Assembly (NCBI RefSeq): GCF_003150835.1
Contig: NZ_CP029479.1
Span: 2,393,501 to 2,457,500, forward strand
Direction of reading: 5' to 3'
From: Phenylobacterium parvum
GTDB taxonomy: Bacteria; Pseudomonadota; Alphaproteobacteria; Caulobacterales; Caulobacteraceae
Length of the DNA: 64,000 nucleotides
How positions within the stretch are numbered: the stretch's first letter is position 1; every line of letters begins with the position of its first letter. The notes under the pieces were generated by a model, which saw only the letters and a list, made by a program, of their open reading frames with translations, was not told the DNA's origin and searched no databases. Positions 1 through 11,804 of this stretch are shown in pieces. The translations under genes were made by a program, and so were the position numbers.

Positions 1-1
1 C

Positions 2-268
2 TCCAGCGCCCTGGACGTGCGCACCGAGCACGCCTTCTGGACCCGCCTGTTCGAGCAGGAGGACGACCGACCCACCTGCCTCGCCGTCTCGCACCGGCTG
101 GAGGCCTATCGCCGGGCGGACCAGATCCTGGTGATCGAGGGCGGGCGGATCGCGGCGCGGGGCGACCTTCGCACCCTCCTGAAGGACAGCCCCCTGTTCC
201 ACGAGATCTGGACCGAGACCCTCAAGGCCCACGCCCACGGCGAGGAGGCCGTTGCGCTCCCAACCTGA
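2..268 (+). CDS. ABC transporter ATP-binding protein, C-terminal fragment
   Basis: The window opens inside this gene, so only the last 88 or so codons are seen. The frame begins with the D-loop residues SSALD, and about 25 residues on has AVSHR, the H-loop histidine that follows Walker B in ABC ATPases. The segment ending VIEGGRIAARGD is the usual beta-strand and turn after the H-loop. The gene therefore encodes the nucleotide-binding end of an ABC transporter that couples ATP hydrolysis to transport at the inner membrane. Whether a membrane domain is fused upstream cannot be seen, and the substrate is unknown. The upstream part of the gene lies outside the window. Confidence 0.85.
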   Translation, partial: SSALDVRTEHAFWTRLFEQEDDRPTCLAVSHRLEAYRRADQILVIEGGRIAARGDLRTLLKDSPLFHEIWTETLKAHAHGEEAVALPT

Positions 269-351
269 GGCGGACGCCTGCGCCCTTGCCCTGCCGGTCC
301 CGGCGCCGCAAAGTTTCCATACGTATCGTTCAAAACCCCGGAGAGCCTCCC

Positions 352-1323
352 GTGAAGACCCGCATTACTGAACTGTTCGGCATCGAGCACCCCATCGTCC
401 AGGGGGGCATGCACTTCGTGGGCCTGGCGGAAATGGCCGCCGCCGTCTCCAACGCCGGGGGCCTGGGCATCATCACCGGCCTGACCCAGCGCACGCCGGA
501 CGACCTGGCCAAGGAAATCCGCCGCTGCCGGGAAATGACCGACAAGCCCTTCGGCGTGAACCTGACCTTCCTGCCCTCGATCAACCCGCCGGACTATCCG
601 GGCTACATCCGGGCGATCATCGACAACGGCGTGAAGATCGTCGAGACCGCCGGCAACAACCCCCAGAAGTACATGGCCGACCTGAAGGCGGCGGGGGTCA
701 AGGTGATCCACAAGTGCACCTCGGTCCGCCACTCCCTGAAGGCCGAGGCCGTGGGCTGCGACGCCATCAGCGTCGACGGCTTCGAGTGCGGCGGCCATCC
801 CGGCGAGGATGACGTGCCCAACTTCATCCTCCTGCCCCGGGCGGCCGAGGAGCTGAAGATCCCCTTCGTCGCCTCCGGCGGCGTAGCCAACGGCAAGCAG
901 CTGGCGGCGGCCCTGGCCCTCGGCGCCGAGGGCATCAACATGGGCACCCGCTTCATCGCCACGAAGGAGGCCCCGGTCCACGACAACGTCAAGCAGGCCA
1001 TCGTGGACGCCTCCGAGCTGGACACCCGCCTGGTCATGCGCCCCCTGCGCAACACCGAGCGCGTGCTGAACAACGCCGCCGTCCAGCGCCTTCTGGAAAA
1101 GGAAAAGGCCCTGGGCCCGAACCTGAAGTTCGAGGACATCATCCATGAGGTGGGCGGGGTCTATCCGCGCATCATGCAGGATGGCGAGATGGACGCCGGC
1201 GCCTGGTCCTGCGGCATGGTGGTGGGCCTGATCCACGACGTCCCCACCTGCAAGGAGCTGATCGAGGGCATCGTCGCCGAGGCCGAGGAGATCATCCGCG
1301 GCCGCCTCGCGCGCTTCGCCTGA
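352..1323 (+). CDS. nitronate monooxygenase family flavoprotein
   Basis: Predicted FMN-dependent TIM-barrel enzyme of the nitronate monooxygenase / 2-nitropropane dioxygenase family, 323 residues. Visible family features are the N-terminal PIVQGGM strand, GGHPGED at residues 147-153, the phosphate-binding SGGVANG at 175-181 and GTRF starting at 198. The start chosen is a GTG with a GGAGAG ribosome site 5 bases upstream; an ATG 66 bases earlier adds a basic, non-conserved stretch and has no good ribosome site. Members oxidise alkyl nitronates, but many family proteins beside acyl-CoA genes have unknown substrates. It is the first of three same-strand genes with an amidase and a MaoC hydratase, suggesting a shared catabolic role. 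Confidence 0.85.
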   Translation: MKTRITELFGIEHPIVQGGMHFVGLAEMAAAVSNAGGLGIITGLTQRTPDDLAKEIRRCREMTDKPFGVNLTFLPSINPPDYPGYIRAIIDNGVKIVETAGNNPQKYMADLKAAGVKVIHKCTSVRHSLKAEAVGCDAISVDGFECGGHPGEDDVPNFILLPRAAEELKIPFVASGGVANGKQLAAALALGAEGINMGTRFIATKEAPVHDNVKQAIVDASELDTRLVMRPLRNTERVLNNAAVQRLLEKEKALGPNLKFEDIIHEVGGVYPRIMQDGEMDAGAWSCGMVVGLIHDVPTCKELIEGIVAEAEEIIRGRLARFA

Positions 1324-1360
1324 CCTGACCAGAGCACACCGGAACCCAGGAGCCCCCGCC

Positions 1361-2755
1361 ATGACCCAGGACCTGACCCGCGCCTCCGCCGCCGAGCTTT
1401 CGGGCCTCTACGCCGCCCGAAAGGCCTCGCCCGTCGAGGTCCTGGAAGCGGTCCTGGACAAGGCGGCCCGGCTCAATCCGGTGCTCAACGCCCTGCCCCT
1501 GATCGACGCCGACGGCGCCCGGGCCCAGGCCAGGGCGTCCGAGGCCCGCTGGGCCAAGGGCGAGCCCCTGTCGCCCCTCGACGGGGTCCCGGTCTCGATC
1601 AAGGAGCTGATCAAGGTGAAGGGCTGGCCCCTCACCATGGCCAGCCAGCTGACCGACAAGACCCCGCAGACGGAGGACGCCACCACCGTCTCCCGCCTGC
1701 GGGAAGCCGGGACCGTGATCTTCGCCTCCAACTCCAGCCCCGAATACGGGTTCAAGGGGGTGACGGACTCGCCGCTGAACGGGATCACCCGCAACCCCTG
1801 GAACACCGAGCGGACGCCGGGCGGCTCCTCCGGCGGCGCGGGGGCTGCGGTGGCGGCGGGGATCGGGCCCCTGTCCATCGGCACGGACGGCGGCGGCTCG
1901 GTGCGGATCCCGGCGGCCTGCACGGGCCTGGTGGGGCTGAAGGCCACCTACGGCCGCATCCCGGCCTGGCCGGCCTCCATGCACGGGGACCTGGCCAACA
2001 CCGGCCCCATGACCCGCACAACCCGGGACGCGGCCCTGATGCTCAACGTGCTGAAGGGCGCGGACGTTCGCGACCCCCTCGCCCTGCCGCCCACCGACGT
2101 CGACTTCGTCGCCGGCCTGGACCGCAGCCTGAAGGGGCTGAAGGTCGGCCTGGTCCTGAAGTTCGGCGACTTCTTCCTCGATCCCGAGGTCGAAGCCGCG
2201 GTCCTGAAGGCCGCCGACCGGTTCCGCGCCCTGGGCTGCGAAGTGGTTCCCATCACTTCGCCCACGGAGAACGGCGAGACCGGCCGGGTCTTCGTCGCCC
2301 ACTGGTTCGCCGCCCTGCAGCGCCTGCTGCAGCTCTACCCCGAGGCGCGCCATGGCGAGTTCGACCCGGCCCTCTACGAGCAGGCCAAGATCGGCGCCAA
2401 GCTGGACGTGAAGACCATCATCGATTCCCAGGTCCGCCGCCGCGAGATGGCCCACGCCTGGAACCAGGTCTTCGCCGAGTACGACCTCGTCCTGTCGCCC
2501 ACCATGTCGACCCTGCCCCCGCAGGTGGGACGAAACGTCCCCGACGGGCCGGACGGACGGCCCAACCCCTACTGGACCAATACCGCCATCTTCAACCTGA
2601 CGCGCCATCCGGCGGTGTCGGTTCCCTGCGGGATCTCCAGCATCGGCGCCCCCTTCGGCCTGCAGATCGCCGCCGCCCATTCCCGCGACGACCTGGTCCT
2701 GGCCGCCGCCGAGGCCTTCGAGCGCCAGGACCCCCTGGCCTTCCCGCACCTGTAA
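1361..2755 (+). CDS. amidase signature family hydrolase
   Basis: Amidase-signature enzyme of 464 residues, a normal length for the family, which hydrolyses amide bonds in the cytoplasm. The Ser-cisSer-Lys triad is complete: Lys81 in SIKEL, the cis-serine Ser156 in the GGSSGG block, and the nucleophile Ser180 in DGGGSVRIPA. No signal peptide is present. The ATG follows AGGAGCCCC. It starts 37 bases after the nitronate monooxygenase-like gene and ends 10 bases before the MaoC-like gene, so the three probably form one operon. The substrate cannot be read from the sequence; GatA-type tRNA amidotransferase is unlikely because no gatB/gatC lie nearby. Confidence 0.9.
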   Translation: MTQDLTRASAAELSGLYAARKASPVEVLEAVLDKAARLNPVLNALPLIDADGARAQARASEARWAKGEPLSPLDGVPVSIKELIKVKGWPLTMASQLTDKTPQTEDATTVSRLREAGTVIFASNSSPEYGFKGVTDSPLNGITRNPWNTERTPGGSSGGAGAAVAAGIGPLSIGTDGGGSVRIPAACTGLVGLKATYGRIPAWPASMHGDLANTGPMTRTTRDAALMLNVLKGADVRDPLALPPTDVDFVAGLDRSLKGLKVGLVLKFGDFFLDPEVEAAVLKAADRFRALGCEVVPITSPTENGETGRVFVAHWFAALQRLLQLYPEARHGEFDPALYEQAKIGAKLDVKTIIDSQVRRREMAHAWNQVFAEYDLVLSPTMSTLPPQVGRNVPDGPDGRPNPYWTNTAIFNLTRHPAVSVPCGISSIGAPFGLQIAAAHSRDDLVLAAAEAFERQDPLAFPHL

Positions 2756-2765
2756 GGAGACGCCC

Positions 2766-3638
2766 ATGGCCGTCTACAACGCCAGGGCCGCCCTGCCGGG
2801 CGGCGGCCCGGCCGCCTGGGGCGAACCGGTCCGCATCGCCTATGACCGCCGCGACATCCTGCTCTACGCCGTCGGCATCAACAGCCGGGACCTGAGGTTC
2901 ATCTTCGAAGGTCACAAGGACTTCGCCGTCTTCCCGACCTTCCCCATCCGCTGGGGCGGCGCCGGGGCGGTGGTGGACCGCGCCGCCATCCCGCCCTCGC
3001 CCGGCCCCCTGACCATCGACGCCGAGCGCTATCTCGAGGTGGTGCGCCCCCTGCCCCTGGGCGGGGAGGTGAGCGTGGTCTCGCGCCTGATCGGCGTACA
3101 CCCGCGCGGCAAGGGCGCCGGCTTCGTCGAGTACGAGAGCGAGGTGCGCAACGCCGAGGGCCAGGTCTGCGTGAAGATGGTCTCGGGCTCCTTCCGCCGG
3201 GGTGTCGAGCGGCTGGGCGACATCGAGCCCTTCGAGGGCGCCGGGACGACCTTCTCCGCCCCCGTGACGGTCCCCGACCGGGCGCCGGACGTCGAGACCG
3301 GGGCGCACATCCCCGAGAACCAGGCCGACATCTATCGCCTGTCCGGCGACTACAACCCCCTGCACATCGACCCTGAGGCGGCCAGGTTCGGCGGCTTCGA
3401 CAAACCGATCCTGCACGGCCTGTGCACCTTCGGCCACTGCGCCCACCTGCTGCTCAGCACCCTCTGCGACGGCGACCCGGCCCGGTTCCGCAGGATCAAG
3501 GTCCGCTTCTCCTCGCCGGTCCTGCCGGGCGACGACCTGAAGGTCCTGGCCTGGCGCGACGGCCCCGGCCGGGTGATTTTCGAGGCCCGCGTCGGGGACC
3601 GCACCGTCGTCTCCCACGCCTGGTTCGAGTACGCCTGA
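2766..3638 (+). CDS. MaoC-like (R)-specific enoyl-CoA hydratase, double hot-dog
   Basis: Predicted 2-enoyl-CoA hydratase 2 of the MaoC / MFE-2 hydratase type, 290 residues, the size of a fused double hot-dog fold. The C-terminal half holds the hydratase-2 motif with GDYNPLHID at 194-202, giving catalytic Asp195 and His200, followed by the conserved PILHGLCTFG at 214-223. The N-terminal half (roughly 20-150) is the degenerate substrate-binding hot dog. The enzyme would add water to trans-2-enoyl-CoAs to give (R)-3-hydroxyacyl-CoAs. The ATG follows AAGGAGACGCCC and lies only 10 bases after the amidase stop, so the two are probably co-transcribed and translationally coupled. Confidence 0.9.
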   Translation: MAVYNARAALPGGGPAAWGEPVRIAYDRRDILLYAVGINSRDLRFIFEGHKDFAVFPTFPIRWGGAGAVVDRAAIPPSPGPLTIDAERYLEVVRPLPLGGEVSVVSRLIGVHPRGKGAGFVEYESEVRNAEGQVCVKMVSGSFRRGVERLGDIEPFEGAGTTFSAPVTVPDRAPDVETGAHIPENQADIYRLSGDYNPLHIDPEAARFGGFDKPILHGLCTFGHCAHLLLSTLCDGDPARFRRIKVRFSSPVLPGDDLKVLAWRDGPGRVIFEARVGDRTVVSHAWFEYA

Positions 3639-3680
3639 AGGCGGAGACCGGGGGGCCTCGACGTCCGAAGGAGGGCGGGT

Positions 3681-6543
<2,863 letters not shown>

Positions 6544-6692
6544 TTTCAACAGGCGGTCAGCTCCGGAACGCCGCCAAAGCATTGTCTTGACGGCATTCCG
6601 GGGCTGGGTTTGACTTCCCTGTCCGCCGACCGACGGCGCGGCTGCGAAGGGTCGCAGACTGCGCCGGGGATCGCGTGACAGGGGGAAATGGC

Positions 6693-8186
6693 ATGACCGT
6701 GGAAACCGCCGCCGGAGGCGCGCCCGGACCCAGGATCGAGACGACCAAGCCATCCCTGTGGACCAAGATCTCCTATGGCTTCGGGGCGGTGGCCTTCGGG
6801 GTCAAGGACAACGGCTTCAGCTACTTCCTGCTGATCTTCTACAGCCAGGTCATCGGCCTGGACGCCCGGCTGGTCGGCCTCGCCCTGACCATCTCCCTCA
6901 TTGTCGACGCCTTTTTCGATCCCATCCTCGGATACTGGTCGGACAACCTGCGTTCGAAGTGGGGCCGGCGACATCCCTTCATGTACGCCGCCGCCATCCC
7001 CATCGCGGCGACCTACTTCCTGCTCTGGAGCCCGCCCCAGGGCTGGGAGGACTTCCACCTCTTCCTCTACCTGCTGGTCCTGTCGATCGTCGTCCGCATG
7101 ATGATCTCGATCTACGAGATCCCGAGCACGGCCCTGGCCCCGGAGCTGACGGACGACTACGACGAGCGCAGCTCCCTGCAGGCCTATCGTTCCTATTTCG
7201 GCTGGACGGGTGGGAACGCCATGTCGGTGTTCAACTTCATCGTCCTGTTCCCGCTGTTCGCGACGGCGGCCATCCCGAACGGCCAGTTCAATCCCGAGGC
7301 CTACCGGACCTACGGCTTGATCGCCTCGGGCCTCCTCCTGGTCTCGGTCCTGGCGTCCTCGATCGGCACCCACAGCCGCATCATGCATCTCAAGCCGGCC
7401 CCGCCGAAGCGCGTCCTGGGCCCGGCGACCATCTTCAGGGAGATCTTCGAGACCCTCTCGAACCGGTCGTTCCTGGCCCTCTTCATCTCGGCCATCTTCG
7501 GCTCGATCGCCGGGGGCCTTTCGGCGGCCCTGGCCTTCTACTTCTATACCTACTTCTGGAACTTCAGCACCGCTCAGTCGGGCCTGATCACCAGCGGCGT
7601 TTTCGTCTCGGCGATCATCGGGGCGGTCCTGGCCCCCATTGTCAGCCGGACCATCGGCAAGAAGAAGGGGGCGATCATCATTGGCCTGATCGCCTTCCTG
7701 GGCTCGCCCATGCCTGTCGTCCTGCGCCTCATGGGCGTGCTGCCGGACAATTCGAGCCCCGTCGTCTTCTGGTTCGTCTTCTTCACCACCATGATCGACG
7801 TGGGCCTGATCATCTGTTTCCAGATCCTGTCAGGCTCGATGATGGCCGACCTGGTCGAGCAGGCCGAGATCAAGACAGGGCGACGGTCAGAGGGCATTTT
7901 CTTCGCCGCCTCCGCCTTCATCCGGAAAGTTGTGGGCGGCCTCGGCCTGACGGCGGCGACCTTCGTCCTGACCCTTGCCGGGTTGAAGGCCGGGGCCGAC
8001 CCCAGCCAGGTCTCCCACGAGACCGTCATGCGTCTGGGCATGTTCTATGTGCCCGCCATCCTGTCGCTCTGGATGATCATGCTGGCCATCATGTCGACCT
8101 ACACCATCACCCGGGACGGCCATGAGGCGAACCTGCGGATCCTGGCCGAGATGAAGGGCAAGGAAGGCGACGGCGGCGACGACTGA
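6693..8186 (+). CDS. GPH-family MFS transporter (first of two paralogues)
   Basis: Integral membrane transporter of 497 residues with about twelve hydrophobic helices, in the glycoside-pentoside-hexuronide:cation symporter (GPH/MelB) branch of the MFS superfamily. Typical GPH signatures are the early VKDNGFSYF helix, DPILGYWSDN between helices 2 and 3 followed by GRRHPFMY, and the late segment with EQAEIKTGRRSEG. The start chosen is the ATG preceded by AGGGGGAAA; a GTG 18 bases earlier overlaps that ribosome site. A close paralogue lies at 13113. Both sit among acyl-CoA genes, so they may import organic acids or steroid/terpenoid-like compounds rather than sugars; this is inference. Confidence 0.88.
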   Translation: MTVETAAGGAPGPRIETTKPSLWTKISYGFGAVAFGVKDNGFSYFLLIFYSQVIGLDARLVGLALTISLIVDAFFDPILGYWSDNLRSKWGRRHPFMYAAAIPIAATYFLLWSPPQGWEDFHLFLYLLVLSIVVRMMISIYEIPSTALAPELTDDYDERSSLQAYRSYFGWTGGNAMSVFNFIVLFPLFATAAIPNGQFNPEAYRTYGLIASGLLLVSVLASSIGTHSRIMHLKPAPPKRVLGPATIFREIFETLSNRSFLALFISAIFGSIAGGLSAALAFYFYTYFWNFSTAQSGLITSGVFVSAIIGAVLAPIVSRTIGKKKGAIIIGLIAFLGSPMPVVLRLMGVLPDNSSPVVFWFVFFTTMIDVGLIICFQILSGSMMADLVEQAEIKTGRRSEGIFFAASAFIRKVVGGLGLTAATFVLTLAGLKAGADPSQVSHETVMRLGMFYVPAILSLWMIMLAIMSTYTITRDGHEANLRILAEMKGKEGDGGDD

Positions 8187-8205
8187 GCCGCCGCCGGTCA
8201 CACCC

Positions 8206-9291
8206 TCAGGCCGCCAGTCCCTGCAGGGCCGCCGCCTCGGCGCGGACGGCCTGCGGGCCGCCCAGGACCTGGCGGTTGTAGCCGATCCGCTTGAACCAGT
8301 AGTGCAGGCCGACGAGGTCGGTGAAGCCCATGCCGCCGTGCACCTCGGTGGAGGTGCGGGCCACGAAGGTCCCCACTTCCGACAGATGCGCCTTGGCGTG
8401 GCAGGCCATGACCGGGGCCTCCTCCGGCAGGTGGTCGAGGGCGTGGCCGGCGTACCAGACCAGGGACCGGCAGGGCTCCAGCGAGGCCGCCATCTCGGCG
8501 CACATGTGCTTGACCGCCTGGAAGGTGGCGATGGCCCGGCCGAACTGGACCCGGCCCTTGGCGTAGGCCACGGCCTGGTCGAGCATGTCCTGGGCCGCGC
8601 CCAGGGTGTCGGCGGCCAGCATGACCCGGCCTGCGTCGATCATGGCGCGCACGGCGGCGGGGCCGTCGCCGGCCTTCAGGGGCTCGGCCGCGACGCCGTC
8701 GAAGACCAGCTCCCCGGTGGGCCGGGTGGCGTCGATGGTTCGGAAGTCCGTGCGGGTGAGACCGGGGGCGTCCGCCGCGACCAGGTGCAGGCCGCGCGCC
8801 CGGTCGGCGACGACGAAGAGGTCGGCCTCGTAGTCCACGACGAACTGGGCGCGGCCGTGCAGGCGCCCGTCGCGGGCCTCGACCCCGGCGCCGTCCCGGG
8901 CGCCGGTGACCTCGGAAAGGGCCACCCCCGCCACCGTCGCGCCGGAAGCGAGTTTGGGCAGCCAGGCCGCCTGCTGGCCGGCGTCGCCCGCCTTCAGGAG
9001 GGCCAGGGGGGCCATGACCGCCGTGCCGGCGAAGGGCGCCGGGGCGACGAACCGGCCCAGCTGCTCGGCGGCCAGGGCGGCGTCCAGCAGGGACAGCCCG
9101 ACCCCGCCGTGGACCTCGGGGATGATGAGGCCGGTGACGCCCAGCTCGGCCAGGCCCCGCAGCACGTCCGGGGCGCGGCGGTCCTTGCCGGCGGCGAAGG
9201 CGCGGGTGCGCTCCAGCCCGCCGGTCCCGGACAGGAACCGGGCCAGGGCGTCCTGCAGCATGACCTGTTCGTCAGAGAGTCCGAATTCCAT
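8206..9291 (-). CDS. acyl-CoA dehydrogenase, small partner subunit
   Basis: FAD-dependent acyl-CoA dehydrogenase fold, 361 residues. The N-terminal helical domain begins MEFGLSDEQVMLQDAL; the C-terminal helical domain has the QFGRAIATFQAVKH motif and EVHGGMGFTD, the family's QxHGGxGF site. The protein is shorter and more degenerate in its middle beta domain than the upstream partner. It starts 13 bases after the stop of the larger acyl-CoA dehydrogenase with a GGAGAG ribosome site, so the two are very likely co-translated. Such large/small pairs form heterotetramers in steroid side-chain breakdown in actinobacteria; that parallel is inferred, and the substrate is unknown. Confidence 0.9.
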   Translation of the reverse strand: MEFGLSDEQVMLQDALARFLSGTGGLERTRAFAAGKDRRAPDVLRGLAELGVTGLIIPEVHGGVGLSLLDAALAAEQLGRFVAPAPFAGTAVMAPLALLKAGDAGQQAAWLPKLASGATVAGVALSEVTGARDGAGVEARDGRLHGRAQFVVDYEADLFVVADRARGLHLVAADAPGLTRTDFRTIDATRPTGELVFDGVAAEPLKAGDGPAAVRAMIDAGRVMLAADTLGAAQDMLDQAVAYAKGRVQFGRAIATFQAVKHMCAEMAASLEPCRSLVWYAGHALDHLPEEAPVMACHAKAHLSEVGTFVARTSTEVHGGMGFTDLVGLHYWFKRIGYNRQVLGGPQAVRAEAAALQGLAA

Positions 9292-9304
9292 GGCGCGTCT
9301 CTCC

Positions 9305-10480
9305 TCAGGCCTTGGCCAGCTTGGGCTCGCGGGGCATGTCCAGCCCGCGCTCGGCGATGATGTTCTTCTGGATCTGCGAGGTGCCCCCGCCGATGATCAG
9401 GCCGAGGAAGTACATGTAGTCCCTCTGCCAGGAGCCGCCGCCACGCAGGCGGGGCGTGTCGCCATAGAGCAGGCCCAGCTCGCCCATGACGTCGATGGCG
9501 AAGCCCTCCAGCTCGTGGCGCAGCTCAGTGCCCTGCAGCTTGACCACCATGCCGGCCAGGGGCGCGCTCTGGCGGTTCACCGCCGCCGAGAGCAGGCGCA
9601 GGTCGTTGCAGCGCAGGGCCTGGACCCGGCCCTGGATCGCCATCAGCCGGTCCCGGTAGATAGGGTTGTCGATGACCCGGCTTCCGTCGAGGGTCTCGGC
9701 CTTCATCAGGTCGATCAGGGCGTTCAGCCGGCTCTGCATGACATTGGGGTCGGCGAGGGAGCCGCGCTCATGGCGCAGGATGGCGTTGGCGACCTTCCAG
9801 CCCTCGCCCCGCCGTCCGACGATCTGGTGGGCCGGGACGCGGACGTCGGTGAAGAAGACCTCGTTGAAGTTGGCGGCGCCGGTCATGTCCACCAGGGGGC
9901 GGATCTCGATGCCCGGGGTCTTCATGTCGAACAGCAGGAAGCTGATGCCCTCGTGCTTGGGGGCGTCTGGCTCGGTGCGCACGAGACAGAAAATCCAGTG
10001 CGCGAGGTGGGCGGTGGAGGTCCAGATCTTCTGGCCGTTGATCACCCACTCATCGCCCTCGAGCACGCCCTTGGTGGCCAGGGCGGCGAGGTCGGAGCCG
10101 GCGTTGGGTTCGGAATAGCCCTGGCACCACAGCATCTCGCCGCGCAGGGTCGGGGCGATGAACTGGCGCTTCTGTTCTTCCGACCCCACCTCGAGCAGGG
10201 TCGGGACCAGCATGGAGATGCCCTGGCCGCCTAGGCCCGGCGACAGCTGGGCGCGGGCGAACTCCTCGGCGATGATCCGGGACTTCAGGATGTCCGGCTC
10301 ACCGCCGTAGCCGCCATACTCGCGCGGGATGGTGCGGGCGGCGTAGCCGTTCTCGATGAGCAGCTTCTGCCAGGTCAGGCCGTTGCCGCCATGGCCCGGA
10401 GCCTGGCTGCGGTTGGCTTCGAGGAAGCCGCGCACTTCGGCGCGGAAGGCCTCGTATTCGGCGCTGTAGGACAGGTCCAT
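9305..10480 (-). CDS. acyl-CoA dehydrogenase, large partner subunit
   Basis: Acyl-CoA dehydrogenase of 391 residues. The FAD/substrate beta domain contains WCQGYSEPNAGSDLA and GQKIWTSTAH, matching the family's flavin-contacting strands. Near the C-terminus the segment IGGGTSQIQKN stands where medium-chain enzymes carry YEGT with the catalytic Glu, so that Glu is missing at the usual place. The ATG follows GGAGGAGACCC; an upstream extension in frame is basic and unsupported. It heads a two-gene unit with the smaller dehydrogenase and is divergent from the amidohydrolase gene; the 130-base gap between them carries a perfect 11-base direct repeat. Confidence 0.92.
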   Translation of the reverse strand: MDLSYSAEYEAFRAEVRGFLEANRSQAPGHGGNGLTWQKLLIENGYAARTIPREYGGYGGEPDILKSRIIAEEFARAQLSPGLGGQGISMLVPTLLEVGSEEQKRQFIAPTLRGEMLWCQGYSEPNAGSDLAALATKGVLEGDEWVINGQKIWTSTAHLAHWIFCLVRTEPDAPKHEGISFLLFDMKTPGIEIRPLVDMTGAANFNEVFFTDVRVPAHQIVGRRGEGWKVANAILRHERGSLADPNVMQSRLNALIDLMKAETLDGSRVIDNPIYRDRLMAIQGRVQALRCNDLRLLSAAVNRQSAPLAGMVVKLQGTELRHELEGFAIDVMGELGLLYGDTPRLRGGGSWQRDYMYFLGLIIGGGTSQIQKNIIAERGLDMPREPKLAKA

Positions 10481-10504
10481 GGGTCTCCTCCCGTCGCGGT
10501 CCGG

Positions 10505-10529
10505 CCTTGAGCCTCTAACCTTGAGCCTC
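10505..10529. promoter_or_regulatory. 11-base direct repeat in a divergent intergenic region
   Basis: CCTTGAGCCTC occurs twice, 14 bases apart start to start, between the divergent acyl-CoA dehydrogenase and amidohydrolase genes. The position suits a regulator binding site acting on one or both promoters, but no protein can be named. Chance duplication remains possible. Confidence 0.35.
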
Positions 10530-10610
10530 CGTCCCGCCGGGTCCAGTCTCCCAACAGGGCGGACGGCAGGCAAGCCGCAGCCGCCAAAGCGATTAGGGGA
10601 GGCCCGCCTC

Positions 10611-11606
10611 ATGGACAAGCCATCCGCGACGGAAGCCGCGCCGGAACCCATCCTGGACCCGGACCGCCGGATCCTCGACCCGCACCACCATCTCTGGCCG
10701 GCGGGAGCGGGACCGGCCTACCTGCTGGAGGACCTGAGGGGCGATACGGGCGACGGCCACCGGGTCGAGGCCACCATCTTCGTCGAGTGCATGACGGGCT
10801 ACCTCACGGAAGGGCCCGAGGCCCTGCGCCGCTCCGGCGAGAGCGCCTATGTCGCCCGGATCGCCCGGGCCTCGCAGGACGGGAGGGGGGCGCGGATCGC
10901 CGCCATCGTCGGCTCGGCCGACCTCCTGGCGCCCGACGATCTCGACGCCCTGCTGGACGCCCACATCGAGGCCGGCGAGGGCCTCTTCCGGGGGATCCGC
11001 CACGCCGCGGCCTGGGACGCCTCGAACGCCATCCGCCCCTCGCATCACCACCCGCCGCCGCACCTCTACCTCAATGAAACCTTCCGGCGGGGCTTTGCGA
11101 AGCTGGCGGCCCGGGGCCTGACCTTCGACGCCTGGCTCTTCCATCCCCAGATCCCCGAGCTGACGGACCTGGCCCGGGCCTTCCCCGAGGCCAGCATCAT
11201 CCTCGACCACCTGGGCGGGCCCCTGGGCATCGGCCCCTACGCCGGCAAGCGCGGCGAGTACTTCCCGACATGGCGGGCGGACATGGCCGGCCTGGTGACC
11301 TGCCCGAACGTGACGGTCAAGCTGGGCGGCATGGCCATGCCCATCAACGGCTGGGACTGGCACAAGACCGGCGCCCCGGACTCCGCCGCCTTCGCCGCCG
11401 CCCAGGGCGACTGGTACAGGGCCGCCATCGATCTCTTCGGCCCGGCCCGCTGCATGTTCGAGAGCAACTTCCCCGTCGACCGGGCGAGCCTGTCCTACCG
11501 CACCCTCTGGAACGGCCTCAAGCGCATCGCCGCGCCCTACTCCGAAGCCGAGAAGGACCTGATGTTCTCCGGGACCGCGGCGCGGGTCTACGGGATCGAG
11601 CTGTAG
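10611..11606 (+). CDS. amidohydrolase 2 family TIM-barrel metal hydrolase
   Basis: Predicted metal-dependent hydrolase of 331 residues in the amidohydrolase 2 family (PF04909), which includes 2-pyrone-4,6-dicarboxylate lactonase and related lactonases or decarboxylases. The N-terminal metal site is DPHHHLW near residues 23-29; a later histidine lies in ILDHLGG, and the C-terminal strand with the catalytic Asp is FESNFPVD. The ATG has AGGGGAGG upstream. It is divergent from the acyl-CoA dehydrogenase pair. The reaction is probably hydrolysis of a lactone or a C-C bond of a ring-derived acid, but this cannot be fixed from sequence. Confidence 0.85.
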   Translation: MDKPSATEAAPEPILDPDRRILDPHHHLWPAGAGPAYLLEDLRGDTGDGHRVEATIFVECMTGYLTEGPEALRRSGESAYVARIARASQDGRGARIAAIVGSADLLAPDDLDALLDAHIEAGEGLFRGIRHAAAWDASNAIRPSHHHPPPHLYLNETFRRGFAKLAARGLTFDAWLFHPQIPELTDLARAFPEASIILDHLGGPLGIGPYAGKRGEYFPTWRADMAGLVTCPNVTVKLGGMAMPINGWDWHKTGAPDSAAFAAAQGDWYRAAIDLFGPARCMFESNFPVDRASLSYRTLWNGLKRIAAPYSEAEKDLMFSGTAARVYGIEL

Positions 11607-11616
11607 CCGCCGCCGC

Positions 11617-11793
11617 TGACCCCCTCAGTCAGCTTCGCTGACAGCTCCCCCTTGGGGGAGCAATGCGCGCTTCAATTCCTCCCCCAAGGGGGAGGTGGAC
11701 CGGGGCGCAGCCCCGGGACGGAGGGGGTCTGCGGCGAGGGGTATTGACCCCCTCAACCGGCTTCGCCGGGAGCTCCCCCTTGGGGGAGCAATT
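11617..11793. repeat. intergenic palindromic repeat element, one half unit and one full unit
   Basis: A half unit (11617-11664: GACCCCCTC arm, then a GCTTCGC-centred hairpin, then CTCCCCC-TT-GGGGGAG) is followed by a full unit (11673-11793). The full unit has an outer stem GAGGGGGTC / GACCCCCTC with two hairpins on each side: CCTCCCCC-GGGGGAGG, a CGGGGCGCAGCCCCG hairpin, CCGGCTTCGCCGG and CTCCCCC-GGGGGAG. The same element occurs in opposite orientation after 19400. It fills the gap between the amidohydrolase and CoA-transferase genes. Non-coding. Confidence 0.85.
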
Positions 11794-11804
11794 CCGGGGG
11801 CGCG

